DNA of 64,000 nt, taken from NCBI GenBank assembly GCA_964035545.1, contig OZ037765.1, positions 26,920,504 through 26,984,503 of the forward strand, given 5' to 3'. The DNA is from Bugula neritina. Its lineage: Eukaryota; Bryozoa; Gymnolaemata; Cheilostomatida; Bugulidae. Shown here piece after piece: positions 1 through 12,747 of the stretch. The translations under genes were made by a program, and so were the position numbers. Under the pieces are notes generated by a model that saw nothing but the letters and a program-made list of their open reading frames with translations, made no database searches and was not told the origin of the DNA. Within the stretch, counting starts at the first letter, position 1. Every line of letters begins with the position of its first letter.

Positions 1-114
1 CACATTTATTGCTATTGTATATTCTGTTGGTTTATTGAAGCTGAGGAGTTCTGCTAATTTATTTTATAGTATGAAGAGATGTGAGCTGGAAATGTTAAGT
101 TTTGTTGCCTCTAG

Positions 115-3100
115 ATATGTTATGAGCTTCAGCAAAGCTTGGCTCATACTAAGCAGAGAATTTTTAACTTCTGCAGATTGAACCAAGATGAGAATGTACA
201 GATGGTAACAGCCCTGGTTCTCCAGCTCATACAGTGCATCATTAGGATGGGTGAGGCTGGAGATACAGAAGAAGACAAATCTCAATATTATGTAGTCATC
301 GCTTCTTCCTATGAACAAGCGATGAAGACTGCCCATCACTTTCTGTCAGTCTTTCTCAAAAAGTAAGCAATATTTTAAATAATCTGCACGTACCCCCCAA
401 ATCTCTTTGTTTATTTATTTTTACTTGGTTGTGTATATATTCATAATGTTTTGATAATTTAACAAATGTGCATTAGGCTCTCTAACAGTTTATTACTGAT
501 ATATAATATTCATAAGTTGTCTGCTGTTTGTACTGTAACATGACATTCTGTAATATGCGATCTCCTATTGGCAGGTGTGCTTTGAGAGGGGAAGAAGACT
601 ACCGGCCCCTATTTGATAACTTTGTGAATGACCTGCTGGTGACGGCCAATAAACCTGAGTGGCCGGCAGCTGAACTCATGCTGTCGTTGTTGGGCAGACT
701 GCTAGTTCAACAGTTCAGCAACAAATCAGTAAGGCGCAACTTCCTTCATTTTTTTTTATCTTTTCTTATACAATATTTAGCTTTCTTGTATTATATATCT
801 TTTGGTTTGATCTCCACCCACTATAATGGCGATGAAAGTTTTCTATGTGTAGGAAGGAGCAACTTTTAACTGTAATTTGATAACTAAAAGCTGTTATTTG
901 TGTGCAGGTAGAGATGTCACTACGTCTGGCCTCACTGGAATATCTCGGTACAGTGGCTGCCACACTGAGACGGGATGCAGTGTGTACACAACAAGCTGAA
1001 ATTAATGATATTCTTGAATCTGTGAGTTGGCATCTAGATCAGACACAATTTGATCTTCAGTATTGTTTATCTTGTGCTACAACTGTTGGCAATTTGTGCT
1101 GTGAGTGTAATTGCCACAGTTATCTAACCAGCTGACTGAACATGATGTCTTTATGCTTTACTCTTCCACATGATATGCGTATGAAGTTGGGCAGCTGTAA
1201 TACTAAGTTATGGTGTTTAGATGATGGGCAACTCAGAGTCATCAGATGGAGAGCAGGCTGCTGCCGCCAGCAATCTGGGAGAGGCTGATGCTGTGCAGAA
1301 GTTTCAGTTGGCTTTGCTGGACTACTTGTTGGTGAATGGGCAGAAGGACCCATCTCTGCTGGTGAGTGTCTCTACCCAATGCTGTAGTGAATGCAGAAAT
1401 AGTTTCTTATTTGGAGCAAAGTTTTTCACATGGCGCTACTTTCTTGCTTAGAAAGAGACAAATTCCCAAACAGTTACTGCTTGCAAATTGTTTAATTATT
1501 ATTATGTTTATATCTAATAATACATATATCTAATAATACATATAATTATACTTACATTCAATGCGTTTGAATTGCCCGCCTGGCTGTAACTGTGACCTAT
1601 GTTTTCACAGTAAGTTACTTGTTTTAGAATGCCAGAAGTTTTTACATAGCTCAGTGGCACAGAGATCTGGCAGTGCAGTGTGAGAGATATGTCTCTAAAC
1701 AGTCGGCTCTAGATCCCTCTGAAGTGGATGAGATTGATAGATACACCGAGTTACAGAGAATGGCGGAGCTACAGAAGGGCAAACTACTGGTTAGTTTTTT
1801 AAAGTGTTGGTTATTTGATAGTAAGGGACCTTCTTGTTGTTTTATTTCTGAGAATTAGTATCAAATTTTATTTTTCTTACGCAGGAGCAATCTCTGGTCA
1901 AATGGAATACCTTTAAGACAAGCTCAAAGCTATCCTATTCAGTGGCCAGTGATGTCACCAAGTTTCTCACTTCACAAAGACCTTTTGCTCAAAGTTTTGA
2001 TCTTTATTTATCTCAGGTACGTGTCCATTTCTACTCATAATGTTAATTCTTCAAGATGGCATTATCTTGTAGTACTTCTTACCAGCCCCACATATCCATA
2101 AACATCATGGCTGGCTGAGTGATCTTTTAGTTTTGTAACACTGTTGTATATTTGCAGATACTGAAAGTGCTATCGGAGACTGTTGTAGCTGTGAGAACCA
2201 AGGCTATACGGTGTCTTACTCAAGTGATAGAGGCAGATCCCGGGGTGTTGGCTAGAATCAGCCTACGCAATGCTGTACATGCTAGATTGCTGGACCAATC
2301 AACTGCCGTGAGAGAGGCTTGCGTAGAGCTCATTGGGAAGTTTATTCTGAGCCGACCCGAGTTGATATCTCAGTACTACGATATGCTCTCAGCTCGCATC
2401 TTGGTCAGTACAAAAGTCTTTTGATGCGTGATATGTTTAAATAATTTGTTTTCATTGGTTTGTGATCACCAGTAGTATTAGACCTTGTGCAATTCTTTAG
2501 TGTTGCATGTGCTTCAGCTACCAAGAGTCATTTTAAAGTGATTTTCTTTATTATATGTGTAGTTACTTTATAGGCTCTTTGTTGCTCTGTTCAAACTGTG
2601 CTATTTACTCTTGTTTTTCTTTGATATCGCAGACACTAATGTTTATTTTTAAAAAGTACATGCTTGCATTACAATTGGAAGAAATCACTTTGTGGTATGT
2701 ATTTGTTTTCCCTTTTAGGATACTGGTATTAGCGTACGTAAGAGAGTGATAAAAATATTCAGAGATGTGTGCATTGAGATGCCCAACTTTGAGAAAATTC
2801 CAGACATGTGTGTGAAGATGATCCGCAGAGTCAATGACGAAGATGGAATTAAGGTGAGAGACTATTAGGCTTTTCAGTAACTAGTATGTAAATATCCGGT
2901 AGTTCTGGGGGAATGTTAGTCTATACTAGTTATGCAAAGTATAAACTCTTTTTGTTACACTATAATTTTATGACTCCCATTAAAAATATATAATTGTTAA
3001 ATAATTAACCATCTTGTTGGAGAACGGAATCATTTAAACTTTTATTGAAAATTTTGTGCTAAAAAATGAAAGTGTGTAGTATAGCTACATGTATGTGAGT

Positions 3101-6100
3101 GTACATATAATTTATTTTTCCTACTAGGAATTTACTTTCTAATTTAATCATTAATATGTTCATATTGTAGAAGCTAGTTAGTGAAGTTTTCCAGTCGATG
3201 TGGTTCACTCCGGTCAGAGATAAAGACAGCGAGAAACTGAGGAGAAAGGTTTTAAATATAACAGCTGTTATATCTGCCATACAGGATGCCAACTATGAGT
3301 TTATGGAGCAACTAATGAAACACGTAATTCTTCAAATATGATTATAAATTTACTTAACATAATGTTAAAATGTTTCCGCTTTACACCTTAATATCAAGAC
3401 CTCACATAACGCATTTCATTTTGTGCTTTGCAATATCTCACTGTAGCCATGCTGTAATCATGAAGAGTTATTTTTTTTGCCTCATTATAACCGTATCAGG
3501 ACGGTCCATTGCATTCATACCGTAATTATGGGGAGTTATCTCTCTTCAATGTCTCAGTTTTATTTATTTATAAAAATTGTATTAAATAATAAGATACCAA
3601 GGCATAGCTATCTTTAAACTTTGCAATATGTGGACTACTTTGTTACATTCAGTCACCTGTCATAATAATTTCTTGTTTTATCCTGCAACACACTCCATGA
3701 ATGCCATGTGTGATCTGTTGCAGCTTTTGCACAAGGAATCTGAATCCAGCAGTAAACCAATGGAGACTTCCTGTAAACAGATTGTTGATTGTCTAGTCAC
3801 GAATATAATAAAGTTAGAGAGGAGAGCCGTGGAGTTGTCTGAAGGGCAGGTGAGACCAGTGTTTGCGTGGCTCATGAATTCATATCTGTTTGTGAAATGC
3901 ACATGAAACTGACACCTCCAAAAGTCTGCATTATTCAAACTCTATTCCATCCATTCTTTGACTGGATATGGAGAAGTGCCCAACAGTTTTGAAAAGCTTT
4001 TTTATGATTGTTTGTTGAAACTAGCTAAATAGGTTTTAATGTTAATAGAATGCTAAAGTGTGTTGCATTGTAAATATGTGCTGCTGTAGATGGCAACATC
4101 ACGAGACCTGCTCGCTAGTCTCTCAACTCTTCATCTGTTCAGCAAGATTCGCCCCGACCTCATGGTCCCTCACGCCGAAACACTTCAGCCATACCTGGAA
4201 GTCAAAGCCAGTGTAAGTCTTCATTCATGCTTATTTTCTACGTGAATTTCACTTCTTACTTTGTATGTCAACTGAAATGTTCATACAGTTAGAATACTGT
4301 GTTATATAATGCACAGTAAGTTGTATCTTAATAAATGCACATTCTATTTTGCTGTGTAGAACTCAGCTGACATCATGGTGTTGCATCACGTGGCTAGAAT
4401 CCTTGAACTTGTCATTCCTCTGATAGGAAACCCCAGAGAATCCTTCCTATCCCAGGTTAGTGGCTTATAATCTCCAAGCTAAGTATTTAATAATATCAGT
4501 ATTTGCTAAGATGTGTTGCTATTAGGAAACTTCATTACATTGACTTTGTAGGTTGAAGATGACTTAATGTCCCTGATACTATCACAAGGCATGACTGTGC
4601 TACAAAGTGCCATCAGCTGCCTCGGTGCTGTGGTTAATAAAGTCACCAAAAATTTTGATCTTGTCAAAGACTGCTTCAAGAAATTGCAGAGTAAGTACCA
4701 GTCACTTCATAGTTTTACTAACAGAAAATGTTGAAATGTCATTTCTTTTCTGAACCTGAAAGTCCAGATAATTTATTTTGCTTGCGTAGTTTAGAAATTT
4801 TGTCCTTCCGTGTTTTAGAGACTAAATTCTATTACATGTAGAGTTGTGTGCCCCTGTACTATAATAACTGCTGTGTTGCAGATATACTGTTCAATTGTCA
4901 CAAGCAGCACAAAGTTAACCCCACAAACCCGGCACTGGTGAGCCGTAAAGGTGCCCTTCGCAGATCTCTCTTTACTGTTGGTGTGCTCTGCCGACACTTT
5001 GACTTTGATAGCCCTGAAATGAACATGAATATACAGAACGCAAGCTCCGTTGAGGACTTTGTGTTTGAGCAGCTAATGTATTTCCTGTGGCATGAAGATG
5101 AGACCATCAGACAGCAAGCGCTTACTGCCATTGGTAAGATTTCTCAGTATTCAGTTCAGATTTCAACTATTCCTGCCTTAAATAACTCTACTAACCTATG
5201 CAGGTTTCTGGCGCCAAACTTGTTGCCCTAAAGCAACTGATGTGTAGATTTTTTACTAGAACTTTTGTTGAAAAAAACTCACCCAGTTTTATAGCGTGTA
5301 GTCTAAATGCTGGCAATGTAAGGTCCCATCGTATCGTTTAGATAAATTTAATATGCCTTGAATATATTATATGGGCAGATAATACTGACTGTAGTATTGA
5401 GTAGTTGTGTTCTCTCTTCAAAAGAGAAATCTATTCATACAAGTTGCCTTTTCATTAGCATAAATATGCATGCGTTTTTTTTCTGCTTATTTTTTGTGAA
5501 TGTTTCAACATTCTGTTTTTCAATCTCCACTGTCGCTTGTATTTATTGCTGCTTTAATGTCTACCTCCAAATTAAACTGTTACTGGCACTCTAACTTTAT
5601 TGAGACTTTTGGTCTAGCCTCCTATCTTATTAATACACATCTCACACTAACTGCATCTTTTAGTCGAATTAAGTCATCACTATCTCTATTAAAATAATTG
5701 GTGAACTGCAGTTTTAGTTTTGTATATTACTTTTTCAATCAAAGAGATTATCACTTTTAACTGAGAATCTGGCAATATTGGATATCATGTCTGAGATGTC
5801 ATTTTTCTTAAAACATTTTAGAATTCTTTGATTTATTGTAGCCTGTCATATGAGCAATTTATATGAATAACTTGTAACTTTTTATAATTTGACATTGTGT
5901 GTATCAGAATAAGTTTACTGTATGCTTTGTTAACTGACCAGTAAGCACCATGCCATTTCTGTTTGCCAGGATTCTTCTGTATCCGTTACTATGAGAAGAT
6001 GATGAGCAACAGGGTGAAGGACTTGTATCACCGTCTGCTTATTGGTAAAGATGTGGCGGCAGAAATGAGGGTGCAAGTTCTGAATAATCTCGGGAAATAC

Positions 6101-9100
6101 CTCCAGGAAGAGGAAGAAACTTGTGTCAAAGCTGAAGAGGAGTGGAAAAAGCAGGCTGAGGGGGAAGACTTGAAGGAGATGGGAGATGTACAATCTGGGT
6201 GTGTATCAATGCTTCGCTTGTAACGAGTTTGCAATCTGAGAAATTGTAGTTATTTTAATAGACAGTTTTGTGATATGTGATAAGGCAAGTGGGATGTGCA
6301 AAGCTTGTTAATGAGTTGGGGGGGGGCAAAAAGTAAGTTTGTATTTTTTATAATTGGAACTGAAATTCTAATTTTATTGTTATATTTGAGGCTAACAGTA
6401 CAGATCAGTTGCACATTTGGTAATTATGTGCTAGAAATATGTGTACATATCGTAAGTTAGCATATACCAAATTAGGTCCAGAGTCTTGTGTTTTTTCCAC
6501 ATTTATCGGCATAAGCTGTAGCGAATATTCATAGTACGAGAAGTTGTGTGTTCATTCATCAAAGTAAGTTTGTGCCTAACCTGAATGCTAAACCAAATTT
6601 GTGAAAATCTAGTTAGCAGTAAAACTTATGCCAATACATATGTTACCTCCAGAATGGCCAGTACAATAGTTCAAGTATTCCTAAAGCAAGTGCTAGAGTC
6701 GTACTTCAACAGCCAGACTCCTGTTAGAGTGGCAGCAGTAAGCGTGTTGCATCTCATTCTGAAACAGGGACTTGTTCACCCAGTACAGGTAGGCACTCTC
6801 TTTAGCACATATCACTTTCTATAGTTTAGAGCAGATGACTTTGCTATTCCTGTATGAAAGTAAGTATATTTACAGAAATGGTGTATTTGTTGAATTTTAA
6901 TGAACGATAAAATGTTGTGTACATAATCTGACTGCTAACATTTTAATGATTACTAATTTCAGTGCGTGCCGTACCTGATAGCCATGAGCACGGATTGTGA
7001 GAGTCAGATAACAATAAAAGCCGACCAACATTTGGTAGAAATTGACAAAAAATATGCCGGCTTTATTCACGTGAGTTTCCTTAGTAAACTATTTCTGTGT
7101 GAAAGCACCACACTGCATTGTATAACATAATCTCCATATCACATGGTTTATACTGCATAGCAGTAGAGTTTCTTCGCTCTTTCCTATTAGATATCATCAG
7201 CTAAAACTATGTACACACTTTAGCTTAAGTATTGTCTGTGTGTTAATTAGATGAAAGCGATGGCTGGTATGAAGATGTCCTACAGATTACACAGGCTAAT
7301 ACAGCAGGACATGTATCAGCCACTCAGAGGTATTCGTAATGATGACAACCCTCAGGCCCTGAACCATCACCTCTATTCCATCATCAGAACTCACCGGCCC
7401 CACAGACGCGCTCTAATCACCAACCTACTCAACTTGTTTGACGACACTGCAGTAAGTGTGTCTTGAACTGCAATTCTATATTATGGTTACTAAATATTCA
7501 TGTTTTTTTGTAAAGCGTTGACCATTACATAAAGTTTCGTGTTTAATATTAATATTTAAATATGAGCCTCAGCTGTGGACTTGATGTCGGTTTGATGGAA
7601 CTGAATTTCACTTCCTCTTGTTATGCCAACTATTCAACTTACCTGTCCATTGTTGTAGAAGACCCTGTTAGGAGAACTTGTGTATATGGCTGACAACATA
7701 GCCTTTTTCCCTTACTCTACAGCTGATGAGTCTCTCTATATCGTACATAATATTGATATAATCGTATCTGTTGCTGGTTCCAACATACTCCAATCATTCA
7801 GAGAGGTGAGGCATCTAACTATCTATTTAACGTATTCATTTCATAAACAGACCAGTAAGCTCTCGGAAAAAAACACCACAATCGTATTGCTGACTTAGAA
7901 AATTTGAAATTGTAACAAAGTTTTTGGTCAATTAGTAAAGTAATTTTTTTGCAACATCGCCTGTTTTTTGCCAACAATTTATCTTAGAAAAATACCTTAC
8001 TTAATGTTGAGGCAGTTGTAGCTTCTGGAAATTTTTGAAAATCTGCGAGACTTTTAACATTATAAACTAGTTTCTATTGCAAGATGCCTAAATTAAAATT
8101 TAGTTGAAAATTTGAAGTTTATCTGGTTTTTTAAGTTACTCTTCCCAATTAAAAAGTCCAACATCTTAATTTGTTGTTGTAACTCACCCTTCTCAGTGCC
8201 CTTGATTTTGTGGAAGTGCATGTTGGTGGATTCTCTGTTTTAAGGGTATTCTAACCAAAGATGGTGTGCCGTTTGAACCACCACAAGAAGTAGAGACCAC
8301 GTATACAGACCCAGAAACTGGAGAGGTTAAAGTCACCAAGACAATGACTGGCGGTACAGCGTAAGTTATAATCATAGCTGTTTGGATCTTTAGATATTTA
8401 AATTTAGCAGGACTAATTCACAGATATTTTCACCTTATACAATAATAAGAGCAAATCATTTTTTCTGATAGTTACTCTAGTGGTGTTATGTGTGAAGGAA
8501 AAGTTTCGTGTTTATACTACAGGCTGGATGAAGATGACGACGATGATATTGAATCACTAATTGCCAGATTACCTGATGATTGTTCTCATCTCCAGGACCT
8601 CATTGTCACTTCACAGGGTTGCACTCTCCTACTCCAAGTAAAGCAGCATCTCAAGGAGATGTATAATATTAATGACAGGTAAACAAAAATAACTCCAGGC
8701 TGTTTATTTAGGTTTTCACACTTGTAATTATTTTAAAAAATAATATGTTCAAATACAAAAAATATGGATTTTTTTTATTGGTGCTGTATTTTTATCAAAT
8801 TTATTTATAATACTTTGCAGTCGAGCTAAATTTATATGTTAATTAGTAAAGGCAAAGCTGTCTAGTTGTATTCATGCAGTATTAAAATAACAAGGAAAAT
8901 CTCAATTCAATATAGTTTTAAGGTTGTGCCTAAGCAACTTGGTTTTATGACGATATTTGGTCATGGTCTTGTAAATACTTTCTGCAAAGATTAAAGGCAC
9001 CTTTTTGGGGGGTTTTGTATTTTTCTAGAATATATTTCCCAGGTTACATCACGCTACTTGGGCTAGAATAAATAAGCCTCAATTTTTCTAATGATCACAG

Positions 9101-10828
9101 TTGATTGAAGGCTATTAAATGTTTGCTTCTTATTTCTTTCAGTAAACTGCAAAAATACTCTCCCAATGAAGCACAGAAAGTGTGGGAAAGACCGGTTAGT
9201 CGTAAAGTTACCAACAAGTTCAATCCTAATCAAGCATTAGAACTTCTCAAACTTGGTTCACCCACTCTAGACACTATCGACTCTGAGGGGAAGCAGAAGC
9301 TGATAGAAGATTATCTTGAGGTACTTTATTATGTGGCAGGCTTTAGCAGCTGTTAGAAAAAGTCTGATGGCGGTTAGGATTAGTTTGTAGCCAAACAATA
9401 ACATTTGTGAACTATTAAAATCAAAGTGAACTCAATAATAGTAGGAAAGCATATGAGTCAGTTTACTTCATTTAGTACACACCAGCAACTTATGACCTAA
9501 CATTAAAGTTTGCTCAAAATCAATTGAAATTTACTATACATGGTATTTTTATGTGCTGGTTTTAACTACGCATAACAGAAAAGGCTGGGAGGGGATTCCC
9601 CAACATTAAAGCACAGGTCATTGTCATATGCACTTAATATTTTATGTGCGGCCTTTACGTTTTTTTTCGTAACGGTCCGTAACTAAAACTAGCTGAATAA
9701 TTAGGGAAAAACATGGGGAATGAAGCAAAATTAAAAAGGACTTTGATTGTTTAGGTGTATTTATTGGTGTTTTACTAGTTTTGGCCAAAAGACCATGTTC
9801 ATTACCAGCTAAATTGTAAAAAATAGCCAAAAACTGAAGATATCCAGTGTGTACTAAATTAAGTAAAGTGACCCATATACAGATCAGTTAGGATGCAGCT
9901 TGTTGTTGTGACTGGTCAAGCTTGAAGGGACACACTGTGACAACTAGCTGCTCCATGGCAATGAACTTTTTATAGACCAGAGATTTTAAAAAGCAGTTGA
10001 TGGCATACATGTGTATTTACCAATTGTAGTTTAAACACTTGATGATGTCGGTTGACCCCAACGACGACGATGAAGATGAGAAAGAGCGAAAGGGAGCAGC
10101 TACACCTCCAGCTGGTGCTGAAGACTTTAATGATCCTGAGCACCCAGGCTATGCTGATCCTCAGCTAGAAATTACTTCTTTTGGTGTTGACGAGGCAGAT
10201 GCTTTAGCAGCTACTATGCAGCCTACGGTAATTTTGTCTTGTTGTGTTTAATGTTGTTTTATCTTTTCGCACAAATGTGAAACCTTGGTATGCTTTAATA
10301 ATTTGTATTTTCTATAGACTAGAAGAAGATCTTTAAGAAAAAGAAAATAAAATTCATAATGTAAAATATTTACAGTTACATGTTCAATATTTGACTGTTC
10401 AACTTATTGTTTTCTGTGTTGTCATACAGTTGTATGCAAGCCTTTGCATGTTATTCAAGTGTTTGTGTAGCTTTATTTAATAAGTAGGCTGAAGTTCTTT
10501 GTTATAAGGAAAAAGGTTTTATTTTCTGAACATCAACTTCATGGTCTAAATTTGGCTGTATTTTGTTTGAATATGTCTGCATAGTTTGAATTTGTATTTG
10601 GGTAACCTAGTATAGTTCTAAAATAAGCTTCAAACTGCTTAGTCCACTTGATGTTTACTTTCTGGTATTGCTTTGTAGATATCACTGATGCCAATTGGGG
10701 AAATTCCCCCAGAATACTTAGACCAGCTGTATGCTCCCTCAACTAGTGGGGCTCAGATGGGAAACCCAATGGCTACAGTAGAATCTGCACCCAGGAATAC
10801 TTGGGATGATGATACGGATGAAGATTAA
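115..10828 (+). CDS. NIPBL: NIPBL/Scc2 cohesin loader, C-terminal 24 exons (5' part lies outside the window)
   Basis: Nipped-B/NIPBL (Scc2) loads cohesin onto chromatin with MAU2/Scc4 in the nucleus. The visible exons are 115-362, 575-728, 908-1021, 1221-1361, 1628-1789, 1885-2016, 2158-2403, 2719-2853, 3171-3323, 3724-3849, 4090-4212, 4360-4455, 4552-4690, 4882-5133, 5970-6198, 6653-6788, 6963-7070, 7251-7451, 7659-7805, 8245-8360, 8523-8678, 9143-9320, 10030-10227 and 10679-10828. All have GT-AG borders and compatible phases and give about 1,279 residues. Marker strings match the HEAT-repeat hook of the family: EEDYRPLFDNFV, QYYDML, ILDTGISVRKRVIKI, DLKEMGDV, HPVQCVPYLIAM, EIDKKYAGFIHMKA, LNLFDDTAKT. 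The end is acidic and stops at WDDDTDED, without the long tail I recall in human NIPBL. The first listed exon start (115) is the least certain. Exons from 4,553 to 8,678 recur in a second copy downstream. Confidence 0.95.
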
Positions 10829-12747
10829 AGGGATTCAATTTACTGTGGTTATTGAATTTTATGTGTATATTTTGCCCACTGTAATTATTGTAATTACCAT
10901 TTCAGATTAAAACTGTAACACTGTACATTTTATGTACATAGATTCATTACGTCATGTTGCTTATTATGTTTATTATATTAATTATCAATATTTGTTTACT
11001 TTGAAGGTGACACATTCAACTGGTGACATTCATAGAAAGCTATGAAAGCATATTTTTTCATTATTGAAGTCAAGACTTTTTATCATATCAATGTAACAAT
11101 AAATACATGTTTATTCAGTAATATATCAAAATCTACTGTTTAAATTTGACTACAATAATACCAAAAGTTCAGTGAAAAATGTAATAAATAGACCAATCAA
11201 TCTAGACAATCCCTCCCCCAAGAAGTTGAAGCAATGTTTAAGACATAGCTTTTTTGGTTTTCATTCTATATACAGGTGAGTAGTAATATTAAAAATTTGA
11301 CTTCATCAAGCTGCACAGTAGTTATAAATACTGCTATAATATTATAGTCTTATAACTCCTCCCTTTAAATTTAATTAACTGCAGTTTCTAAAGTTTTACA
11401 ATATTTTTTAAAAATGGCAGTTGCAGAAATTAAGGTTGCTCTAATACTGTTCATTGCCAAACACTCACAAAAAGTTTGTCCGTGTTGACCAAATGTGAAG
11501 ACAGTAGAATGTTTATACTTGATTTTGATTTGAGTTGTTAAAAAAATGGAGCTCAAGTTCTTACTGCATCTACCCTAGGGTATAGATAATGGTTAATGTG
11601 AGCAAGTGACCTAGTAGGTATTCTAAAATCTAGATTATGCTACCTGCCAAAATTGAACACAAGATATAGCTGGAGATGAAAACCTTTCATTAAATTGTAA
11701 AATAAAATATGCATTTCAACAAGTTCCGCTTGATGTTTAAACATTTGTAACGTTTAAGGCTAGACTAAATGTCAATTGCGGCTATAAATCCTTTTGAAAA
11801 CGCAGCTTGAATTCTATAACCAGCACAGTTAGTATATCTAGCATATATGCTTATTTAACAGAGTATGGTACATAACTATTTCTATATGTTTTAAAATCAT
11901 AATTTAACTTGATTCAAATTTTACTTGGCAAGTTTCTTATGAAAATAATCGCTTTTTAAAACCATTGCGCCCTGAAAATAAATTAGATGCAGTAATAAAC
12001 TGCTATAGCCTAGGTTTTGGGGTGCAGGTTATAAACGTCGCAAATATATAACTTTTGCTATCCTTTTCGTCTAAAACATAAGCATTTCCAAGTTTCTTCC
12101 ATTACTGGACCTACTTCATAGTTCATAAAAGCTTCGATTTCCCTAGCTCGTTTTCACATTATTGTTTACGAATGTATGTTGATTTTTTGGTAACCATCAA
12201 TAAAGACTGTGTTTGATAAGAAAGTACTACAAAAGTATGATAAACTCATAAAAATAAGATCACTTTAAATTTTATTCTAACAAAATATTTCAAAGCTCCA
12301 GCATAAAAACCCAAACAATATTTTTCCAATATGCTAGCTAAAATATGAAAGCAATATATATTCATAATAAATATAACAAATCAAGTCCAAAATAAAAATG
12401 TGATAGATAGTACTTTATAGAAGACATACCATTGCAAATGAATTTATGCTTTTGCAGTCAAAAGTGTAGGAACAGCAAGTTTAAACTAGTCTTGTCTTTG
12501 TAAAGTGAACAATTGTAGGACTTGGTATGTTAAGCAATTGAATTTAAGGCACATATCAAGTTCCATTGAAAGTATAATGTAGAACAGTTGCACCAACAAT
12601 TTGGATCAGTGACTTGCACAGTATTGAAAAAATAAAATGTTTGATACTTTCCATATGACAAAGTATATAATATGAATAAAATTATACAGCTCTATACCAA
12701 ACCCCAGATCGTTTGAGCAGCATAGTATTTCATATGACTGTTGATGG
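10829..12747. other. Intergenic region between convergent genes
   Basis: AT-rich sequence between the NIPBL stop and the oxidoreductase stop, which face each other. It should hold both 3' untranslated regions. I see no long ORF, RNA gene or repeat family in it. It is absent from the second copy because of a deletion. Confidence 0.7.
11098..11103 (+). terminator. Candidate polyadenylation signal AATAAA of NIPBL
   Basis: An AATAAA hexamer lies 270 bases after the NIPBL stop codon and is the first clear one on that strand. No cleavage site can be seen from sequence alone. Confidence 0.45.
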